Source of the DNA: Candidatus Amoebophilus asiaticus 5a2
Lineage (GTDB): Bacteria > Bacteroidota > Bacteroidia > Cytophagales > Amoebophilaceae
Assembly: GCF_000020565.1 (NCBI RefSeq)
Contig: NC_010830.1
Location: forward strand, 531,001-595,000
Direction of reading: 5' to 3'
DNA: 64,000 nt
Shown here: piece by piece, positions 49,401 to 56,928 of the stretch
How the letters are laid out: every line of letters starts with the position of its first letter
Position numbering within the stretch: position 1 is the first letter of the stretch
Notes under the pieces: generated by a model
Told to the model about the DNA's origin: nothing
Database searches by the model: none
Seen by the model: only the letters and a program-made list of their open reading frames with translations
Made by a program: the position numbers and the translations under genes

Positions 49401-51870
49401 TAGCTTGAGAATCTTGGATTTGTATTGCTACTGATACCGCTTGTTTAGCTTTCAGCTTGTTAAGGACTATTTCTGCAGTTTCCTTATTAAAGCATTCTGA
49501 TGCCGCTGGTTTTGTAAGATTTTCTGCATACTTTATATTTCCATCTTCGATCTTTAGATCTTCACGTTTGAGCATGTTGGTTAATACAGCTAACCAAGCT
49601 TCACTAATTTGTGATTCATCAGCTGTGCCTTTGGTGTGATAGTTAAAGCTACAGTTATATACCACCATGTCTAATAAAGACTTTGGAATACTTAATTCTC
49701 CTATGGTCTTACCTTCAGCAACTTTAATCCTATTGATGTCTAAATCTTGCCTTAATAGAAAAGCTTGTACCAATGGAGCACCATGTTCTTGCCATGTGGC
49801 AGCATATATGGCAGGTGTATACTTTCTTAGCCCTTCTGCTTTGTTCTTTATATTTAAATCAGCTGTGCTAGTAGCAGGATCATTAACAAGCCTTGAGACA
49901 AGCTCTATTTGGGCAGAAGTCTTTCGTATTTTACTATTGTAGACTACCCATTGTAATAAACTTAGCTTAACGCAGCCTGAGGCACTAGCAAATTCTTTAA
50001 AACTTGTGTTATCATCATAATATAGCTCGGTACTAGCTTTAGCAACACCTAACATACCCAGTGGGTAATACAAGATTGCTATTTTTTTATCTTTTGCTTC
50101 GTCTAATAAATCCTGCCCAATTTTATGCGGAATGGTAGCTCCTTTTTTATGCAATAAATCAACCAACTCATAAAGCCTTGTAAGTGTTCCATGAGGCCGA
50201 CCTACAAATTGTAGCATTAAATCAGTTAAGCCATGGTTATCCTTTAGGGTTTGCAAAAGGTAATAAGCTAAGTTATTTTGCGAATCTGAATGTAAATCTA
50301 ACTTACTAAATTGGGTCATTAACAGCTTCTTACTCTTATCAAATACTCTTTCACTTTCCTCTGCTCTTCTATCGTTATCCCGTATTTCGATAAGCTGCTT
50401 GATGTATGTTTTGAATTCTTCATTAAGTTTATCATCAACCCTTGTAGGCATAGGATTGGCAATGCTGGCTGGTGTGGTAGCAGTGGATTGGGGCCGTGGT
50501 GGTAATGGTTTGGGTGTAGATGGAAGTGGTTTAGGGATGCTACGTATAGAGGCTGTTCTTGTGCTTCCAACTACATCAGTTTTGTCTGTCTTTGGAGTTG
50601 CTGAAACAGTTGGTGGTAAGCTAGGTATGGGTTTCGGAGGTATAGAAACAGGATCTCTGTTAGTTTGCCTATCAACTTTTGGAGATGATTTGCCCGCCAT
50701 GCCAGGAAGTTTTAATCCTCGCATAGACTTAAATAGGCCACCCTTCTGATTTTTACCAGATATTTTTGCATTAGGAAACTGTTTTTGAAGTGTATCTATC
50801 AACTTTGCACTCAAGTAATTCTTCTGTAAATTTAAAATCTTTATACGCTCAGGATGTCTAACAGATGACAATACATCTTGCATGGTGCCATCGTTTAACT
50901 GACAATCAATAATATAAATCTCTGTTATATATTCATAAGACTGTATAGCATTTATAATGGCTTCATCTATTTCTGTCTCTCTACCATTGCTACAGTCAAA
51001 TTTAAAAGCTTGTATATCAGAAAAGTTTGATAGTAATTCAGTAAGTGTTCTAAGCTCTCTAGCGTTTCCCCAATTCTTAATAGAGACACATCCATTGTGG
51101 CGCTTGAACGCTTCCCCATATTGACGCGTATATGTTAAAAGGGCTCTACAATTTTCAGGTGTAATTTCTAAGGTCTCATTATTGAAGTAGGGACGTAGTT
51201 GATTATAATCACTTAATCGTAATTGATGGGAAGTTTGGGAGTTTAACCGCATCCCTCCTTTAACTCCGAAGTTATTTATGTAAACATATTTTTCTTTACT
51301 CCCTTGGGGCATATGTATATGGATAAATTTCTTTCTCCCCTCATCATTGAAAGACATTATATTTCCTAGATCCATTCCTGGAGCTATGTATACAGGTAAT
51401 GTATAAGCTTTACTTAAATTGGATGCGTTTTCTGTTACTGCTGCTTTCCATATTTCATCTTCACAATAAAATTGAAGTGCATATGTTTCTTTTGTTGTAA
51501 GCTCTTTTACTGATATTGTCTGTGCCTGATTTATTGGGTTGGATTGGCAGCCAGGCTGGTCTATTTGTTTCCCTACTAAAGGTGTTATTTTAGTGCTGCC
51601 TGCTGATGATTCTGTATCCGATAATTTATCAGTAGCATCGTTGTAAGGAATATCCAGTGATAAAGATGCAGTAATATGATTATCAGAAGTTATGATTTCT
51701 TTTTGTTGGTCAGCTGGTAGTTTCTGTTCGCTTGTTATAGAAGTTAAAGATGGCTGTTCATCCTTGATAGGAACAATGGGATTTTTTAAGCCAGTGCAAC
51801 TCTGTAGAAATAAACTTAAAAGTAAAATATAAGCCATTAGTTGCTGGCCTATGGTATAGGTTCTTTTCAT
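46480..51870 (-). CDS. Giant lipoprotein: shared header, LRR-like, ankyrin-like tandem repeat, Sel1 repeats
   Basis: About 1,796 residues from the chosen ATG at 51868-51870; the reading frame is open 14 codons further upstream, but this start reproduces the signal peptide of the U-box lipoprotein (MKRTYTIGQQLMAYILLL..., lipobox LQSC, Cys25). Header module at about 122-207 (LPVYIAPGMDLG, FIHIHM, NNFGVKGGM). Then an LRR-like stretch (about 215-375), a Pro-rich linker (about 410-475), a tandem pair of about 350-375-residue units (about 480-856 and 857-1190) sharing KLNEEFK(T/E)YI, YYPL(G/A)(M/L)LG(V/I)AKA and LTLLQW phrases and resembling ankyrin helices, two Sel1 repeats (about 1193-1270, SAQYNVAMMYKNGVGV), a long charged helical region, and a Gly-rich hydrophobic patch (LPLGGLLGNVIGGIAGKG, about 1600). 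A candidate host-interaction effector; the C-terminal function is unknown. Confidence 0.85.
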   Translation of the reverse strand: MKRTYTIGQQLMAYILLLSLFLQSCTGLKNPIVPIKDEQPSLTSITSEQKLPADQQKEIITSDNHITASLSLDIPYNDATDKLSDTESSAGSTKITPLVGKQIDQPGCQSNPINQAQTISVKELTTKETYALQFYCEDEIWKAAVTENASNLSKAYTLPVYIAPGMDLGNIMSFNDEGRKKFIHIHMPQGSKEKYVYINNFGVKGGMRLNSQTSHQLRLSDYNQLRPYFNNETLEITPENCRALLTYTRQYGEAFKRHNGCVSIKNWGNARELRTLTELLSNFSDIQAFKFDCSNGRETEIDEAIINAIQSYEYITEIYIIDCQLNDGTMQDVLSSVRHPERIKILNLQKNYLSAKLIDTLQKQFPNAKISGKNQKGGLFKSMRGLKLPGMAGKSSPKVDRQTNRDPVSIPPKPIPSLPPTVSATPKTDKTDVVGSTRTASIRSIPKPLPSTPKPLPPRPQSTATTPASIANPMPTRVDDKLNEEFKTYIKQLIEIRDNDRRAEESERVFDKSKKLLMTQFSKLDLHSDSQNNLAYYLLQTLKDNHGLTDLMLQFVGRPHGTLTRLYELVDLLHKKGATIPHKIGQDLLDEAKDKKIAILYYPLGMLGVAKASTELYYDDNTSFKEFASASGCVKLSLLQWVVYNSKIRKTSAQIELVSRLVNDPATSTADLNIKNKAEGLRKYTPAIYAATWQEHGAPLVQAFLLRQDLDINRIKVAEGKTIGELSIPKSLLDMVVYNCSFNYHTKGTADESQISEAWLAVLTNMLKREDLKIEDGNIKYAENLTKPAASECFNKETAEIVLNKLKAKQAVSVAIQIQDSQAISSKYTRIKKWLTDITDNHNQGVQVIRTMTANMADSKLNEEFKEYINQLSQLSNYSGLGENTDRLVEKTKKFINTHYQQLESNPNSTDNPLYIILSSMKDKGELGTLWIQGTLLDYYKLFELLYSKGFSLSSELGEAILEEAIDKKIDRLYYPLALLGIAKANTELYYTTYDGQHWKSLTTINSPNKLTLLQWTVSNRKIAYHITQLKLLLKLLHDPTTSTSDLNIKSGEGNRGPTEYTGYTPVLYAVQVAKAQAENTAAMVQAFLSRKDVEVNIPAVKESLLKMVIDHCSDTMITKNACWFNILEHILTSEDLEVKDVDVNYAENRLKSESRWVDVARAQIVLNKLKERQALPLPSTNDGIEDKERERFRKYQKDAEQGYTSAQYNVAMMYKNGVGVTQDYVKAVYWLQKAADQEDIDSQYSLGTMYENGWGVAQDYAKAALWYQKAATQGHAEAKGTLEIMYRNGWITQENTKESIFPPKYIKLDNTVNLRTRDQEVEQKAIEEESTEKEFVKVEEVHKIADSKLQEALSPLKEHFKTLATSSTPEAWKAEVPVKNVEQTLSVTEQEALQQADKIVLDYNAKYRQSVQNLSRFSHVKQKFSKVFSKTAQVTKDVVLGPEINSLIHFQQQVNQAYGSEVMKLDQGRMERMHKERLTELTTSHQQKEKGLEIKRGRIQAQLRVAPQRRLELMREEQFLVNQLIESEEMYQLTLKRLQNPAQTALEDFYDWKRSVFVDFTKLHLGNHFITYEALALGTVARKPEFYEQALQGSTAIGSVLADAFLPLGGLLGNVIGGIAGKGAELYADKQIRIKAAKIGSLYGYRGLEGMVEVTREVANGLMFRLKDVIIDLTPESLDKLAKVATTQMIDYALKQWEANATQTITAANLLLRGTQHQPSWFKSFTQNTSIELEDGRFVDGWSLLIQNQQKVSLDEKGFMRTAHFFAKQAKKNGASFLNYTGQAVSFVSDVVGGL

Positions 51871-52307
51871 GTTTCTTTTAGTATTACGTACGTTAGTATA
51901 AACTATTATCAATAAGAGCTGTGAAAAATCAATTAATCAACGAGGATACATATTAGTTGGTTGGTAGGATATATACAAACTTTAAGAAGGAATAATTAGT
52001 AGGGTAAAGCTGTATAGGAGATTTACATTATTGCCCTAACCAAGCCAACTGATGTCCATTTTCTTAATTTTTAAATGTAAAATCTTGTTTGTATATAAGG
52101 GAAACCTAATAGTATAGATTTGGACGATAATGGTCTCTTTTTGGTAATTCACTAGTAATATTTTCTGAATTTAGATAAAGGAAGCTAAGTCTTTTATTGT
52201 TTAAGTTGCTACATATTCTTAAACATCAGGTTATTTATAAGAGTTAAATTTCTAGCAATCTTATTACCTTTGGAGCTATTATCATCAGTTAAATAAAGTG
52301 TTTTGTT
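51871..52307. other. Divergent intergenic region, giant lipoprotein gene and murI
   Basis: This 437-bp AT-rich region should contain promoters for both flanking genes. I see no additional gene and no strong structure. Confidence 0.45.
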
Positions 52308-53090
52308 ATGCATAACCCGATTGGTATATTTGATAGTGGAGTGGGAGGTTTAACGGTCGCGCGTGCAATTAAAGATCTATTGCCTAATGAATCTCTTTAT
52401 TACATAGGAGATACAGCAAACCTTCCGTATGGAGAAAAGTCTACTGAACAAATACAGGCCTATGTAAAAGAAATAGGAGATGTATTGCTGAAACAAGGTT
52501 GTAAGGTAATTGTAATAGCCTGTAGCACAGCTACTGCAGCTGCTGCTGAAGTGTTAAAAGATTATATAGGGGACCATATACCCGTTTTAAATGTAATAGA
52601 TCCTGTAATAGCATATGTAAGACAGCATTATATGGGTAAAACTTTAGGGCTGATTGGTACACAATATACTGTAAACACTACTACATATGTGCAAAAGTTA
52701 GAAGCTTCACAAGCCAATATTAATCTAAAATGCTTGGCTACCCCTTTGCTAGTGCCTATGATTGAAGCAGATCAATATGAAAAAGCTATATTACAAGGAT
52801 ATTTATCAGAACCTATATTAACAGATATAAAAGGTCTTATTTTAGGTTGTACTCATTATTGGCTCATTAAAGAGCAGATAATAGATTATTATCAAGCTAA
52901 GATAGAAATTATCAATGGTGCTCAACTTCTAGCAATACATCTTCAAAAAATGCTGCTTGATAGGAACATTAATAATAGTATGTCTAACTCTAGCAAAGAT
53001 TATTTTACAGCTACTAAACATACAGTCGGTTTTGAGTCAGTTACTAAGCGGGTTTTTGGAGAAAAGGTACATACTATAAGTTTATCATAA
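52308..53090 (+). CDS. murI: Glutamate racemase MurI
   Basis: A 260-residue cofactor-independent racemase making D-glutamate for peptidoglycan. The N-terminal IGIFDSGVGGLTVARAI is diagnostic; the two catalytic cysteines sit in IACSTATAAA (about residue 72) and LGCTHYWLI (about residue 184). Its presence implies some peptidoglycan precursor synthesis, as in the related symbionts with reduced walls. No partner mur genes are adjacent. Confidence 0.96.
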   Translation: MHNPIGIFDSGVGGLTVARAIKDLLPNESLYYIGDTANLPYGEKSTEQIQAYVKEIGDVLLKQGCKVIVIACSTATAAAAEVLKDYIGDHIPVLNVIDPVIAYVRQHYMGKTLGLIGTQYTVNTTTYVQKLEASQANINLKCLATPLLVPMIEADQYEKAILQGYLSEPILTDIKGLILGCTHYWLIKEQIIDYYQAKIEIINGAQLLAIHLQKMLLDRNINNSMSNSSKDYFTATKHTVGFESVTKRVFGEKVHTISLS

Positions 53091-53555
53091 AAGCAGCTAT
53101 ATTCATGCTACATATCTAGAAGTAATAGGTATATTAGTTTTAATACTTGTTTGCACAAAGTGCCTCTGAAAACAAAACGTCCATTTCTAGTTATGAAATG
53201 GTACTTGTAACTCTAGCATCAACTACCAATCACAATGCTGCATACCAACTATGATCTGCTTTTTTAGTGAAATCTGAAGAAGAGGTCTATTCTTGTGTAG
53301 GTATCTTTATTGAAAAAATAAGAATAGTAAAAGCTATATGACCAATTATTCTGTGAAATATATTCAACCATCTCCAGGAATTAGAAAGTCCATTTTTATA
53401 AATTCTCTAATTCCTGGTAGTAAAGTTGATAGGATTAACCAGATACAATACAACATAAGCTAATTTAAGGCCTAAATATTCCTTGCTGTAACTATCTTTT
53501 ATTCCAAAAATAGTTATTGTATTGATGATTTTACCTCTGGATAGTTAGCTGTAGA
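53091..53555. other. Intergenic region between convergent murI and ndk
   Basis: 465 bp with no supported gene; it contains the hairpin at 53374-53417. Confidence 0.45.
53374..53417. terminator. Perfect 12-bp hairpin between convergent murI and ndk
   Basis: Arms ccaggaattaga (53374-53385) and tctaattcctgg (53406-53417) pair perfectly with a 20-base loop. No long T run flanks it, so it may be an RNA-stability element rather than an intrinsic terminator. Confidence 0.55.
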
Positions 53556-53972
53556 TTATTCTAGCATTCCAGGAAAGAAGAATTCAATTTCTTCTAGAGC
53601 AGTTTCATCTGCATCAGAGCCATGAATAGCATTTTCTTCTATTGATTTCCCAAATTGCTTTCTAATGGTTCCTTCATTAGCTTCAGCAGGATTGGTAGCA
53701 CCAATAAACTTTCTAAATTCAGCTACAGCATTGTCTTTTTCCAATACCATGGCTACTACAGGCCCAGAAGACATATATGTGCAAAGGTCTTTATAAAAAG
53801 GACGATCTTGATGAACAGCATAAAATTCTTCAGCATCTTCTATCTCAAGCTGTACAAGCTCCAATGCTCTAATGGTAAATCCATTTTGTTCTATTTGCGT
53901 AATAATTTCTCCTACCTGTTTTGCCTCTACTATTTCTGGCTTAATCATGGAGAATGTAAAATTGTTATTCAT
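53556..53972 (-). CDS. ndk: Nucleoside diphosphate kinase
   Basis: A 138-residue enzyme that transfers the terminal phosphate from ATP to other nucleoside diphosphates through a phosphohistidine. FTFSMIKPE at the N-terminus, GATNPAEANEGTIR and the active-site His117 in NAIHGSDA are all present. Length is normal. The gene lies 30 bp downstream of pheS on the same strand, so the two are likely one transcript. Confidence 0.97.
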   Translation of the reverse strand: MNNNFTFSMIKPEIVEAKQVGEIITQIEQNGFTIRALELVQLEIEDAEEFYAVHQDRPFYKDLCTYMSSGPVVAMVLEKDNAVAEFRKFIGATNPAEANEGTIRKQFGKSIEENAIHGSDADETALEEIEFFFPGMLE

Positions 53973-54002
53973 ATTTCTATTGCTTAGTTAAGAATTTCAA
54001 AG

Positions 54003-55028
54003 TTAGGCATAAGCCTTGAATTGTTTTAAAAAACGAACATCATTTTCTGTAAATAAACGTAAATCGTTAATTTGGTACATCAGCATGGCAATACGTTCTA
54101 AGCCCATACCAAAGGCATAGCCTGTATAAGTAGTAGGATCAATATGGCAGTTTTTAAGTACATTTGGATCGATCATGCCTGCACCCATAATTTCAAGCCA
54201 TCCTGAATGTTTACATATATTGCAGCCATTTCCATTACATATCCTGCAATTAATATCTATTTCTACGCTTGGCTCTGTAAAAGGAAAATAAGAGGGTCTG
54301 ATTCTCATTTTTATATCTTCTCCAAATAAGCTACGTAAAAAATATAAAAGCACTTGTTTAAGTTCTACAAAGCTTACATTCTTATTAACATAGAACGCAT
54401 CTACCTGATGGAACATGCAATGCGAACGTGCAGAAATAGTCTCATTACGATAAACTCGTCCTATTGAAATAGCGCGTATAGGTGGTGCTTGACTCTCAGC
54501 CACCCGTATCTGCACAGAAGAGGTATGTGTTCTTAATAATATATCAGGACACTGAGAAATGAAAAAAGTATCTAACATATCCCTGGCAGGGTGGTTAGGT
54601 GAGAAGTTAAGCGCTCCGAAATTATGCCAATCATCTTCTATTTCTGGTCCCTCTACTATACTAAATCCAATTTTTTCAAATATTTCTAAAATTCTATCTT
54701 TTAAAATACTTATCGGATGCCTAGATCCAAGTTTATCAGCGGGTGGAGGTAAGGTATAGTCCTCATTTACATCTGTATTTTGCTTAGGTGTTGATTGAAG
54801 CTGTGATGCATATATTTTGTATTTTTCTTGTGCAATTTGTTTTAATGCATTTAGCTTACTACCTAAAGCTTGTTTATCAGCAGGAGATAATTGGCCGAAC
54901 TCAGTAAAAAGCTGAGTAATAGTTCCCTTCTTACTTAGAAATTTTATGCGAAATTCTTCTAATTCCTGAAGTGTAGTCGGATGATACTGCTCTATTTCGT
55001 GTTGAATTAAATCAAGTTGTTGTAACAT
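54003..55028 (-). CDS. pheS: Phenylalanyl-tRNA synthetase alpha subunit
   Basis: A 341-residue class II aminoacyl-tRNA synthetase subunit that, with PheT, charges tRNA-Phe. An N-terminal coiled-coil arm (about 1-90) precedes the catalytic core: motif 1 region [17 protein letters not shown], motif 2 [20 protein letters not shown], and motif 3 [11 protein letters not shown] four-cysteine stretch [13 protein letters not shown] is seen in many bacterial PheS proteins. pheT is not adjacent. ndk follows. Confidence 0.97.
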
Positions 55029-55274
55029 CGTGTTTTACTAATTGTTAATAGGATACTATTTTATCCAAAAATAAGCTAACTTAGTTAGTAATTATATTAA
55101 CAATTTGTGAAATTTTAGAAAATTTTAGGATACAGCACCTATCTAGATACACTCATAAATGTTGTACGATTATGTATTTTTGTGATACTATTAGTTAACT
55201 GAACTTATAATAATTATAAAACAGTGATCAGTTATTGATATCTGTCTGTTTATAGATCTTCTTATATAGCATAT

Positions 55275-55820
55275 ATGCACATTAGCAAAAAATACTTATT
55301 TAATTTACTTATTTTTATATTACTTTTTTCGCTTAGCCTAGCTAATAACCAGGATAAGAAACAAGAGATGCCACTTATAGAAAGCACAAATATGGAGGTG
55401 CTTTACAGTGAAGAGGGTATAGTAGTTGCTAAGATGTGTGCTGAAAGCCGTTTGCAATATGAGAATGGGAATAGTATTTACCCAGCAGGAATGTATGTAG
55501 AATGCTATGATAAACAAAAAAGGTTAATAGCTACCCTTAGGGCTAATACTGCTTACCAGTACGTTGATAAAGAGATGTGGGAGTTAAAGGGAGATGTAGA
55601 GGTAAAAGGGTATCATGAAGGAGACGAACAACAATTGAATACAGAGGAGCTTTATTGGAATCTAAAAACGAATAGAATTTATACAGATAAGTTTGTACGT
55701 TTAGAAACTGGCAATGAGCTATTAACCGGTTATGGAATTGATGCAATGCAAGATTTAAGCTATTATAGTATGTCCTCACCAGAAGGTTTTGTAAATGTAG
55801 ATTCCGCAGAAATACAATAA
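55275..55820 (+). CDS. lptC: LptC-like LPS export protein
   Basis: A 181-residue protein with an N-terminal membrane anchor (YLFNLLIFILLFSLSLA), followed by a beta-rich domain with the family pattern: YSEEGIVVAKMCAESRL, ELKGDVEVKG, LNTEELYWN, IYTDKFVRLETG, LLTGYGIDA. LptC links the inner-membrane LptBFG transporter to the periplasmic bridge that moves lipopolysaccharide or lipooligosaccharide outward. Other lpt genes are not visible. Together with the acyltransferase-like gene at 60868 it suggests an LPS-like outer membrane; I cannot confirm lipid A synthesis from this window. Confidence 0.85.
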   Translation: MHISKKYLFNLLIFILLFSLSLANNQDKKQEMPLIESTNMEVLYSEEGIVVAKMCAESRLQYENGNSIYPAGMYVECYDKQKRLIATLRANTAYQYVDKEMWELKGDVEVKGYHEGDEQQLNTEELYWNLKTNRIYTDKFVRLETGNELLTGYGIDAMQDLSYYSMSSPEGFVNVDSAEIQ

Positions 55821-56017
55821 ACTCAACTATCGTTGTTTGAAAATTATTCTTTTAAAATGGGTTTATATAATAAATTTGTTTCTTGTTTTAATCTTAGGTC
55901 ATAAGATAAGGATAGTTTTTCATGGACTCTTTTAGTGATATAAGGAATATCAATTATGATGGTGATTTTCTAGAAATAAATAGTGTACTTAAAAACAATT
56001 TCTGGTGTTTTCAATAA

Positions 56018-56640
56018 ATGTGCAAACGGTTTATTGCTATCTTTTCTTTTATAATAACATTATATTCATTTTCTAATTCTAGTGCTTCTACAGAATTGCC
56101 GGTTGGGATAGAGTTAAAGCTAAAAGACTTTATCAAAAGAATAGAATTTCAAAAGATCTAAATTACAAGGTGGTGCCATTGCCACGTTATTATCCACACA
56201 TCATCCCTTCTGTTGCTGGAATTTTTACTTCACTAGATGGCATGATTGAAATCTTTAAATTAAGTTTTGGATATAGACTCGAGCTTATTTCTAAAGAAGT
56301 CCTAGCTAGCATACAAACACCAATTACGGTTAACCAAGACCTTTACAAATGGGAAATTAGATGTCTTTATGATAGAAACAAGCTAGATTCTTATTATGGA
56401 CTTGGTTGGTGAATTTTAAGGGCAAAGACAACATCCTAAAACAGAATTAATATTTCATGGTGGGTATGTAGCAGGGGTTGATGCTTTTATTGGATTTATT
56501 CCTTCTCAAGAATTGGGTGTTATTATTTTGGCAAACCAAAAATCTGGGTTCCCACTTTAAAAAGGGGTTAGCTTTTGGATAAGTTTGCTCCAATAAACAT
56601 ACCATAAGGCTAATCAATAAAAATGAGACTTTTTATACTA
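56018..56640 (+). pseudogene. Beta-lactamase-family serine hydrolase, internally deleted and broken
   Basis: An ATG at 56018 begins a 47-codon fragment with a signal peptide (MCKRFIAIFSFIITL) and then ELPVGIELKLKDFIKRIEF, like the start of class C beta-lactamase-related hydrolases. It stops at 56161. Directly after, in another frame, PLPRYYPHIIPSVAGIF through TPITVNQDLYKWEI and YYGLGW resemble the late part of the same family, and after another frame change (about 56415-56560) come IFHGGYVAGVDAFIGFIP and LGVIILANQKSGFP, the C-terminal HGG box region. The central region that should carry the SxxK nucleophile is gone. It lies in a gene-poor stretch between lptC and the HEAT-like gene. Confidence 0.75.
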
Positions 56641-56928
56641 GAGAGCTATATTTTACAACATTAGAAGCATAGTATAGATTTATAAATTTACTTTACTGCC
56701 CAGCCTTTTGTTACAATAATTGTTGTGTAACTTGATATATAAATACGCCTATCTGGCTGATACTAAACTGTAAATGAGAAGTTTACTCTTCATATATTAT
56801 ACTTACTTAACAACCAACTAGCTGCTCTAATAGTAAGCTAAAGATTGCACACCTTAATGTTATATCTTTAGAGATAGAACATTACGTATTTAAGCTCTTA
56901 CTAAAAGTAAGCTAAGGTTATTTACTAA

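Noticed and set aside
55175..55182. Bacteroidetes-type -7 promoter box (TAnnTTTG) upstream of lptC
   Set aside because: The box is present, but no TTG-type -33 element lies at the usual spacing, and such 8-mers are frequent in AT-rich DNA.
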